Shown in pieces: positions 30,976-37,719 of a stretch of 37,719 bases of DNA (position 1 is its first letter; each line of letters opens with the position of its first letter). Source of the DNA: Bradyrhizobium sp. YR681 (GTDB lineage Bacteria > Pseudomonadota > Alphaproteobacteria > Rhizobiales > Xanthobacteraceae); the NCBI RefSeq assembly GCF_000282615.1, contig NZ_AKIY01000255.1, positions 1-37,719 on the forward strand, written 5' to 3'. The notes beneath the pieces were generated by a model. The model made no database searches. It worked only from the letters and a program-made list of their open reading frames with translations, and was not told where the DNA came from. The position numbers were made by a program, and so were the translations under genes.

Positions 30976-32897
30976 TGTCGTCGTCGGAAGTCCGGTACCG
31001 CCCCGACATCGACGGCCTGCGGGCCGTCGCCGTCGTTGGGGTGCTGGTTTTTCACGTTGCCCAATCGTTTCTTCGCGGAGGCTACGTTGGCGTCGACGTC
31101 TTTTTCGTGATTTCCGGCTACTTGATCAGCTCGAACATCCTTGCGCAGGCCGAGCAGGGAAAGTTCAGCATCGCGCGATTCTACGAGCACCGGCTGCGAC
31201 GGATATTTCCGGCCTATGCCGTCGTGCTGGCTTTCACCACGGCGGCCGTCGTCTGGAAATTCGTCCCGAGCGAGATCAACGCCTATGCGAAGGCACTTGG
31301 AGCGGCGATCGCATCCGTCACGAATATCTACTTCTGGGCCACATCGGACTATTTCGCGGTCGCAGCTGAAGAGTTGCCCCTGCTGCACACGTGGTCGCTT
31401 GCGGTCGAGGAGCAGTTCTATCTTCTGTTTCCGTTTCTGGTTGTTGCCATCCATCGATGGTTTCCCGGACGGCACGCCGTGGCCGTGCTCGCGATCTTCC
31501 TTGTCTCATTGGCCGTCAGCATATGGGGCGCGTATGCTGCTCCGATCGCCACCTTCTATCTTCTTCCGACGCGCGCCTGGGAGCTGCTTCTGGGGACGTT
31601 GCTTGCGCTCAAGATCGGACCATCGCCGCGAACCGAATTGCAGCGAAACCTGACGGCCGGCGCGGGGCTCGCGCTGATCGCACTCCCCATGATTCTCTAT
31701 TGGCCGTACACGCGCTTTCCGGGACTGGCGGCCGTTCCCCCTTGTCTGGGCGCCGCCCTCATCATGCTGGCTGGCGAGACCGGTGGCAGCCTGGTCGGAC
31801 GGCTGCTGTCGATGCGCCCTGTCGTGTTCGTGGGGCTGATCTCATATTCGCTCTATCTCTGGCACTGGCCTCTTATGGTGCTTCAGCGCACCGACTTCCT
31901 GCTGGTGCATAGCGACTCCCGCCTCGTAACGCGCGGCGCCGTCTTCGTCGCATCGTTTGTCTGCGCGTTTCTGTCCTGGTGGATCGTCGAGCGGACGACG
32001 CGAAATCGCCGGCTCGTCTCGTCCAAAACCATCGTCCTGGGTTCCGGTGTCGCAACATTGGCACTGCTGCTCGCAGCCGGCGTGCTGGGTTATACCGGCG
32101 GCTTCCAGCAACGTTTCTCGCCCGAAGCCTTGGCCGTCGCGCGATATCTCGACTACGATGAAAAGCAGCAGTTTCGCGAAGGCAGCTGTTTTCTCGACCG
32201 CGACACGCCGTTTCAACGCTTCGACCGGACTGCCTGCCTGCCGGACATTCCGGGCCGACCGAGCTATCTCCTGATCGGCGACAGTCACGCGGCCGCCCTC
32301 TCCTACGGATTGCGTCAGGCTTTTCCTGACGCAAATGTCCTTCAGCTGTCGGGCGTCGGCTGTCCGCCGACGATCGCACTTCAGCCTGCTGCAAGCGAGG
32401 CATGCAGCGGACTGAACCGTCTTGCTTTCGTGGAGATCCCGAAGACGCGCAAGATCACCAAGGCCTGGCTGGTGGCGCGATGGAACGTCGGACGCCTCGG
32501 CCAAGGGCCCGGCTGGAACAAGGATTGGCTGGCGGATTTGCAGCGGACCGTGGAAGAGCTGCGCCGGCTTGGAATCGAGTCCATCGTAATCGGTCCGATG
32601 CCCGAATATGCGTCGCGCTTGCCGAGGTTGCTGGCGAAGTCCGTCGAAACTCACGACCCCGGTCTTGCCTCGCGTTCCGTGACACAAGACTCGCTCGCTC
32701 TGGATCGCCAGATGGCCGACTTCACCCGCAAACACGGGATCGCCTACGTATCTCTTGCTGAAGCCGTTTGTTCCGGCCCCGATAAAAGCTGCATGACCTA
32801 TGCAACCCCGGGCGTGCCTCTGCTGTTCGACAGCGACCATCTGACCGACATCGGAGCAGCGCTGGTCGCGGAGAGGATCTCGCCGCAGCTTCGGTGA
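30975..32897 (+). CDS. second acyltransferase 3-SGNH fusion protein
   Basis: The 640-residue product starts at ATG 30975 (MSSSEVRYRPDIDGLRAVAVVGVLVFHVAQSF). A frame running upstream to 30345 is a read-through of another gene's shadow. The membrane part shows GGYVGVDVFFVISGYLI, FYEHRLRRIFPAY, HTWSLAVEEQFYLLFP and LISYSLYLWHWP. The SGNH part has LLIGDSHAAALSYGL and FDSDHLTDIGAALV. It should O-acetylate a sugar of the polymer in the periplasm. It differs from the 23454-25523 fusion mainly in the length and sequence of the linker. Confidence 0.92.
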   Translation: MSSSEVRYRPDIDGLRAVAVVGVLVFHVAQSFLRGGYVGVDVFFVISGYLISSNILAQAEQGKFSIARFYEHRLRRIFPAYAVVLAFTTAAVVWKFVPSEINAYAKALGAAIASVTNIYFWATSDYFAVAAEELPLLHTWSLAVEEQFYLLFPFLVVAIHRWFPGRHAVAVLAIFLVSLAVSIWGAYAAPIATFYLLPTRAWELLLGTLLALKIGPSPRTELQRNLTAGAGLALIALPMILYWPYTRFPGLAAVPPCLGAALIMLAGETGGSLVGRLLSMRPVVFVGLISYSLYLWHWPLMVLQRTDFLLVHSDSRLVTRGAVFVASFVCAFLSWWIVERTTRNRRLVSSKTIVLGSGVATLALLLAAGVLGYTGGFQQRFSPEALAVARYLDYDEKQQFREGSCFLDRDTPFQRFDRTACLPDIPGRPSYLLIGDSHAAALSYGLRQAFPDANVLQLSGVGCPPTIALQPAASEACSGLNRLAFVEIPKTRKITKAWLVARWNVGRLGQGPGWNKDWLADLQRTVEELRRLGIESIVIGPMPEYASRLPRLLAKSVETHDPGLASRSVTQDSLALDRQMADFTRKHGIAYVSLAEAVCSGPDKSCMTYATPGVPLLFDSDHLTDIGAALVAERISPQLR

Positions 32898-33548
32898 TGG
32901 CAATTCGTCACCTGCCGCGTCCGCGCTACCCTCACGCATCGCCAGCAGCGCTTCACGGATGCGCCCCCCGTATTGTTACGGAAATCGAAAACAGAAAAAC
33001 GACGATTTAGCGGCCTCTTCAGGCCGGCTCCCTCAGTACATTCTTCACCTCGTTTGAGGAATCGCGAAGCAGCTCGTCGAAAGAAAGTGCGTCCCGCTCG
33101 CGGACCACTGCTCAATTTTTCAGCGGGGAATACGCGCGGCTTCGTGTCGCGGTTTTCGATCGCCTCATTCAAACGAACGAGGTGGCAGCAGAATAGAGTG
33201 TGCGATCAGCTGATCCGGCAACACGCTGAAATCCGCGTTTTCCGAGAGGACCGCGGCATTATTTCCACTCGCATCAACGAAAGTACGAAATTACAGCTGT
33301 TTGCACGACAGGTTTGTGACGAAACATTTCCATTCGCTCGCGGCGTCTGCGCAAGAGCGTGCTCATTATTTGCGCCTGCAAGAACCGTCGACGCCAAATT
33401 CTGAACAGATTATTGACTGATCTAGCGCCTACCAACGTTGAGCGCGACGATTCATATTTGGACTATTTGTTGTAAATCTTGAGGGTCACACCAAGCTGAA
33501 ATTTGCAAATGAGTGGCTTTTTGCGCCTAGAAATTCAAGGAGAGGCGC
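32898..33548. promoter_or_regulatory. long 5' region upstream of the second giant gene
   Basis: No credible gene lies in these 651 bases; the 143-residue frame at 32973-33404 has poor composition and no start signal. Two structures stand out: a CTTC-looped hairpin at 33009-33029 and a perfect 12-bp palindrome GATCAGCTGATC at 33204-33215. The last 140 bases are A+T-rich compared with the surroundings, and include TTGACT (33413-33418). A long untranslated leader or several operators are possible. It ends in AAGGAGAGGCGC just before the ATG. Confidence 0.45.
33009..33029 (+). terminator. hairpin after the plus-strand polysaccharide group
   Basis: CGGCCT-CTTC-AGGCCG forms a perfect 6-bp stem with a stable tetraloop. 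It can extend with an AGC/GCT pair around one bulged G. It lies 112 bases past the acyltransferase-SGNH stop and may end that transcript. No T-run follows. Confidence 0.35.
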
Positions 33549-36500
33549 ATGGCTACCTACGTTACTGCGAACGGATTGGTCCTCCCAATCTCTCAGACGC
33601 CAGACAATTGGCCCGCAGGCACGACGGCTTCGGAAACCCAGATCGGCACTTCCGGGAATGATCAATTCCAGGGTTCAGGCGGCGATCTTCTGATCGGTGG
33701 CGCCGGCGACGATACGTATTTTCTCTGGGATGCGGCATCCTCGATCACGGAGCAGGCGAGCCAGGGAGTAGACACCGTCTACGCAGAGTATTGGGGTGCG
33801 GCCACCCTTTCCGACAATGTCGAAAATCTGTTCCTGATGTCCGACGGTTCGACTTCGGGAACAGGCAACGCGTTGAACAACATCATTGTGGCGGGCGCGA
33901 TTGGCGCGACGCTCGATGGCGGCGCAGGCGATGACGTTCTGGTCGGCGGCGCGGGAGCCGATATCTTCAAGGTCACAGCGGGCAACGGCTCGGATGCGAT
34001 CGTGAATTTCAAACCGAGCAGCGACGTCGTCAAACTGAGCGGCTACGGCATATCGAGCTTCGATCAATTGATGTCGCTCGCAACGCAGAACGGTTCCGAC
34101 GTGCAGCTTTCCTTTGCCAATGGCGAGAAGCTCGTCCTGCGCGACGTCAACCTTTCCGATCTGAGCGCCTACGACTTCGGCCTGCCCGCTCCGGTCTCGG
34201 CATTACAGCCCGGCTACAGCCAGTTGGTTGGATCTGGCGAGATCGCCGTCGCGAACGGCTGGGTGATCTTCAACAATGTCTGGAATCCGGGGAGCCTTGG
34301 ATCCAAGGACTATTCGATCACCGGCTCGTACAAGGCTGCCGACCTCACGGACCACACAACGTTCACCTGGTCGTTTCCGCTCGTGACTGAAGCCGTCTCG
34401 ACCGTTCGCGCCTATCCCGAAATAAGTTTCGGACCGAACCCTCTCAGCGACGTTCAGACGCCTGCCCCCGGCGCCGTCTTCCCGATCCAACTGAGCTCCC
34501 TGTCCGGACTCACCGCCAGTTTCGACCTTTCCTATCAGGGAAACATGGATGGCTTCGACGTCTCCTTTGACATCTGGCTGACCAGCGTGCCGAATGGTGG
34601 AGCATCGACCATCACAAACGAAGTGATGGTCTGGCTGCACAAGGGCGACGTCAAGCCGTACGGCGACCTGATCGGGACTTACCAGGACGGGACCATCTCC
34701 GCCAAGATCTATCATGGCGACAACAATGGCCGCCCGTACACCGCCGTCGTTCTCGATACCGACCTGCCCGCGGGCAGCATCGACTTTAGCGGGATATTGA
34801 ACAAGCTCCAGAGCCTCGGCATCGTATCTTCCAGCGAATATCTGGCCTCGATCGAACTTGGTGCCGAAGTCGTTTCCGGTGCGGGCTCGCTGACCATCAA
34901 CGATCTCAATTTCGCCGTCAAAACCAAGGACGCGCTTGGTGCCGTAACGTCGACCACGGTGACCGGCACTGACGTATCAAGTACCGTAACGACACCCGGC
35001 ACGACCTCGGTACCGGTGATCGGCTCGTTCTCACCCGACACCAATGTCGTCGGGGATGGCCTCACCAGCGCCAACAAGATCACCCTGAGCGGAGGCGCGG
35101 CGGTCGTCGGCAGCACCATCGTGATCTATGATAACGGCACCAAGATCGGAACGGCGATCACGGGGGCCGATAATTCGTGGTCATTCACGACATCGACACT
35201 GTCGGATGGTACCCACGTTTTCACGAGCAAGATGATCGACTCCGCCGGCAACGTCAGCGCATCCTCGGCGGCGCTGAACGTGACCGTCGACACGACTGCG
35301 CCAAACGCGCCGACCTTGCTTTCGATTACGCCGGACAGCAACATCGTGGGCGACGGTGTCACCAGCGCCAATCAGATCACCCTGCATGGCGCAGCAGCGG
35401 CCGGCATTACCGTGCAGATATACGAGAGCGGCAACCTGATCGGCAGCGCCGTTGCCGGCAGCGACGGTCTCTGGTCCTTCGCTACCGCGACTCTCGCAGA
35501 CGGCAAGTACAGTTTCAGCAGCAAGGCGATCGACGCGGCGGGCAATGTCAGCGCGACGTCCGCCTCATACGGCGTGACGATCGATACGGTCGCGCCGAAC
35601 AAGCCCGCGTTCTACGGGACCGCGTCCGATGGGCACGTGGTCACCAATGGAGCCACCAACGCCAATCACATCACGCTGAACGGAGCCGCGCTGCCGAACA
35701 GCACGATCAAGATTTTCGACGGAAGCACCCAGATCGGAACCGCAACCGTCGACGGCAACGGTGTCTGGACCTTCGTGACTGCAGCCCTGGCTGACGGCAA
35801 TCATACGCTCACCGCCAAGACCATGGACGCTGCGGGCAATCTCAGCGCCGCCTCGACGGCTCTGGCCATCACGGTGGATTCCGTCGCGCCAGATGCGCCG
35901 GTCCTGCTGTCATTCTCGCCTGACAGCAATATCGCTGGCGACGGCATCACCAGCGCCAACAAGATCACGCTGAACGGCGCCGCAGCGATCGGCAGCACCG
36001 TCAAGATCTACGATGGGGGCACCTTGATCGGTACCGCCGTCGCCAACAGCAGCGGGCTCTGGTCATATGCAACCAGCGCGCTGTCGGACGGCACTCATTC
36101 GTTCACCAGCAAGGTGATCGATACGGCCGGCAATCTCAGCACGGCGTCCTCCGCCATGAAAGTGACAATCGATACGGTAGCGCCGAACAAGCCAGGATTC
36201 TCCGCATTCGCTCCCGATGGTCATCTCGTCACCGGCGGCGCGGTCAACGCCAACCACATCACCATGAACGGCGGTGCTGCCGCCAACACCACCGTCAAGA
36301 TTTTCGACGGAACCACGCAGGTCGGAACTGCATCGGTCGATAGTAACGGCGTGTGGTCCTTCACGACCGCCGCGCTGGCCGACGGCAGTCACACGCTCAC
36401 CGCCAAAACCATGGATGCGGCCGGCAATCTCAGCGCGGCATCGACTGCTCTGAGCATCACGGTGGATACCGTTGCGCCCGATGCACCCGCCCTGCAGTCG

Positions 36501-37664
36501 TTCTCTCCCGACAGCAATGTCGTCGGCGACGGCATCACAAGTGCAAACCAGATTACGCTGAATGGCGCGGCAGCGGCCGGCGCGACCATCAAGATCTACG
36601 ACGGCAGCATTCTGATCGGCACCGCCGTGGCGAACAGCAGCGGGCTGTGGTCATACGCGACGGCTGCGCTGTCGGACGGTACGCACACGTTCACCAGCAA
36701 GGCAGTCGATACAGCTGGCAATTACAGCGCCGCGTCCTCGGCCTTAAAGGTCATGGTTGACACGGCGGCTCCCAACAAGCCGGGTTTCTCCGCCTTTGCC
36801 CCCGACGGCCACCTGATCACCAGCGGGGATACCAATGCCAACCACATCACTCTCGATGGCGGTGCTGCGGCCAACAGCACTGTCAAGATCTACGACGGCA
36901 CCACGCAGATCGGCACCGCATCGGTCGACGGCAACGGTGTATGGTCTTTCACGACCGCAGCATTGACCGACGGCAGTCACACGCTCACCGCCAAGGCCAT
37001 GGATGCAGCCGGAAACCTCAGCGCGGCCTCGACGGCGTTGAACGTCGCGGTCGATACCGTGGCGCCCGATGCACCGGCCGTGTTGTCATTCTCTCCTGAC
37101 AGCAATGTCGTCGGCGACGGCATCACGAATGCCAGCAAGATCTCGCTGGCGGGCGCGGCTACGGCCGGCCTTACCGTCAAGATCTATGACGGCACCACGC
37201 AGATCGGCAGCACGACCGCGGGAAGCGATGGCACATGGTCCTTTGCCACGGCAGCACTGTCCGACGGCAACCACAGCTTCACCAGCAAAGCGATCGACAC
37301 GGCCGGCAATGTCAGTGCGGCCTCCTCGGCACTGAAGGTGACCGTCGACACGGTCGCGCCAAATGCGCCCAATTTCACGGCCTATGACACAAGCGGTCAC
37401 GCGATGAGCAATAATGCGTCGACCAGCGTCGATCAGTTCATCCTGAAGGGCGGTGCTGCCGCCAATATGACGATCGAGATATTCGATGGCTCGACCCGGA
37501 TCGGCACCACGACGGCCAACAGCAGCGGCGCCTGGTCTTTTACGACCGCCGCCCTCGCCGACGGCAATCACGTGATTACCGGGGATGCAGTGGACGTCGC
37601 CGGCAATCACAGCGCGGTGTCCGCCGCGCTGAACCTGACGGTCTGGCATGATCTGGTGGTTTAG
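33549..37664 (+). CDS. second giant RTX-type protein with GH12-like domain and nine Ig-like repeats
   Basis: The 1371-residue product starts at ATG 33549 with AAGGAGAGG. Its first 460 residues align with the 4414-9093 protein almost without gaps: RTX-like motifs at 30-155 (GTSGNDQFQGSGGD, DGGAGDDVLVGGAGADIF), then a GH12-like domain at about 220-455. That domain has NNVWNPGS, RAYPEISFG, NEVMVWLHKGD with the candidate nucleophile E358, and IELGAEVVSGAGSL with the candidate acid/base E440. A short linker leads to nine Ig-like repeats of 98 residues (490 to the end). The chain ends within the ninth repeat at LTVWHDLVV, with no extra C-terminal domain. No signal peptide is seen; type I export is inferred. 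It is probably an extracellular enzyme or adhesin acting on glycan. Confidence 0.88.
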   Translation: MATYVTANGLVLPISQTPDNWPAGTTASETQIGTSGNDQFQGSGGDLLIGGAGDDTYFLWDAASSITEQASQGVDTVYAEYWGAATLSDNVENLFLMSDGSTSGTGNALNNIIVAGAIGATLDGGAGDDVLVGGAGADIFKVTAGNGSDAIVNFKPSSDVVKLSGYGISSFDQLMSLATQNGSDVQLSFANGEKLVLRDVNLSDLSAYDFGLPAPVSALQPGYSQLVGSGEIAVANGWVIFNNVWNPGSLGSKDYSITGSYKAADLTDHTTFTWSFPLVTEAVSTVRAYPEISFGPNPLSDVQTPAPGAVFPIQLSSLSGLTASFDLSYQGNMDGFDVSFDIWLTSVPNGGASTITNEVMVWLHKGDVKPYGDLIGTYQDGTISAKIYHGDNNGRPYTAVVLDTDLPAGSIDFSGILNKLQSLGIVSSSEYLASIELGAEVVSGAGSLTINDLNFAVKTKDALGAVTSTTVTGTDVSSTVTTPGTTSVPVIGSFSPDTNVVGDGLTSANKITLSGGAAVVGSTIVIYDNGTKIGTAITGADNSWSFTTSTLSDGTHVFTSKMIDSAGNVSASSAALNVTVDTTAPNAPTLLSITPDSNIVGDGVTSANQITLHGAAAAGITVQIYESGNLIGSAVAGSDGLWSFATATLADGKYSFSSKAIDAAGNVSATSASYGVTIDTVAPNKPAFYGTASDGHVVTNGATNANHITLNGAALPNSTIKIFDGSTQIGTATVDGNGVWTFVTAALADGNHTLTAKTMDAAGNLSAASTALAITVDSVAPDAPVLLSFSPDSNIAGDGITSANKITLNGAAAIGSTVKIYDGGTLIGTAVANSSGLWSYATSALSDGTHSFTSKVIDTAGNLSTASSAMKVTIDTVAPNKPGFSAFAPDGHLVTGGAVNANHITMNGGAAANTTVKIFDGTTQVGTASVDSNGVWSFTTAALADGSHTLTAKTMDAAGNLSAASTALSITVDTVAPDAPALQSFSPDSNVVGDGITSANQITLNGAAAAGATIKIYDGSILIGTAVANSSGLWSYATAALSDGTHTFTSKAVDTAGNYSAASSALKVMVDTAAPNKPGFSAFAPDGHLITSGDTNANHITLDGGAAANSTVKIYDGTTQIGTASVDGNGVWSFTTAALTDGSHTLTAKAMDAAGNLSAASTALNVAVDTVAPDAPAVLSFSPDSNVVGDGITNASKISLAGAATAGLTVKIYDGTTQIGSTTAGSDGTWSFATAALSDGNHSFTSKAIDTAGNVSAASSALKVTVDTVAPNAPNFTAYDTSGHAMSNNASTSVDQFILKGGAAANMTIEIFDGSTRIGTTTANSSGAWSFTTAALADGNHVITGDAVDVAGNHSAVSAALNLTVWHDLVV
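35010..37652 (+). repeat. nine Ig-like repeats in alternating pairs
   Basis: Nine tandem units of 294 bases (98 residues) make up the second half of the giant gene. Units 2, 4, 6 and 8 have the opening SPDSN-x-x-GDGITSAN (or close), and 3, 5 and 7 have the opening DGHLVT-x-G-x-xNANHIT. Unit 9 is a diverged form of the second type and unit 1 a form of the first. The true period is therefore a pair of 588 bases. All units keep KIYDG/KIFDG, GTA, WSF/WSY, LxDGxH and AGNxSAAS. Confidence 0.92.
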
Positions 37665-37684
37665 ACGACCACGCGAACCGATCT

Positions 37685-37707
37685 CGGGCCCGCCAGTGGC
37701 GGGCCCG
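37685..37707 (+). terminator. strong hairpin after the second giant gene
   Basis: CGGGCCCGCC-AGT-GGCGGGCCCG is a perfect 10-bp GC stem with a three-base loop, 20 bases after the stop codon. It has no T-run within the window, but its strength and place make it a likely transcription end. Confidence 0.75.
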
Positions 37708-37719
37708 CCGGTAGACGAC

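Noticed and set aside
32973..33404. 143-residue plus-strand frame in the leader of the second giant gene
   Set aside because: It has no ribosome-binding site, Arg-rich biased content and no domain.
35010..37652. Regular repeats that might be read as a CRISPR array
   Set aside because: The 294-base units are in-frame coding repeats of Ig-like domains, with no short repeat-spacer pattern.
1..37719. Insertion sequences, integrases, tRNA or phage genes
   Set aside because: No transposase or integrase motif, tRNA-like cloverleaf or att-like repeat was seen on either strand.

Overview
The window is a chromosome-like, GC-rich (roughly 60-65% by eye) segment from an alphaproteobacterium, most likely a Bradyrhizobium or close relative in the Nitrobacteraceae. 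This rests on the style of the exopolysaccharide genes (ExoP/Wzc-like, ExoQ-like, PssD/PssE-like), the many short exported proteins, and the giant RTX-type proteins carrying Ig-like and Trp-rich repeat tails. No rRNA, tRNA, insertion sequence or CRISPR array was seen. The genus is an inference; no marker gene is present.

Layout. (1) Positions 191-2183, minus strand: gmd and fcl, which make GDP-L-fucose. (2) 2396-4194: five short exported or membrane-anchored proteins on both strands, including two related convergent ones. (3) 4414-9093, minus strand: a 1559-residue protein with an RTX head, a GH12-like glycanase domain, three Ig-like repeats and five Trp-rich repeats ending in calcium-loop motifs. 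(4) 9306-12164: further exported proteins, including a free-standing GH12-like protein and a ten-cysteine protein. (5) 12161-19648, minus strand: wzc/exoP, an exported partner, a Wzy-like polymerase/ligase, a split PssD/PssE glycosyltransferase, a WecG/TagA-type glycosyltransferase and a GT4 enzyme, most of them overlapping. (6) 19971-32897, plus strand: GT4, two related membrane acyltransferases, an acyltransferase-SGNH fusion, an ExoQ-like polymerase, a Wzx-like flippase, a GT2, a GT4 and a second acyltransferase-SGNH fusion. One lipoprotein-like gene (25530-25949) lies on the opposite strand. (7) 33549-37664, plus strand: a second giant protein with the same RTX plus GH12-like head but nine Ig-like repeats as its tail, followed by a strong hairpin.

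Together these encode a Wzx/Wzy-dependent, probably acylated surface or exported polysaccharide. GDP-fucose may feed it. The glycosyltransferases build the repeat unit, the acyltransferases decorate it, Wzx flips it, the Wzy-like proteins polymerise it, and Wzc sets chain length. Not seen are a Wza-type outer-membrane channel, a priming phosphoglycosyltransferase, and a type I secretion system for the giant proteins, so these must lie elsewhere.

The most unusual content is a set of three GH12-like proteins (two giant, one small) placed at the edge and inside the polysaccharide locus. They are candidates for extracellular enzymes that trim or remodel the polymer, or attack plant glucans. All start sites, domain borders and membrane segments were judged by eye.
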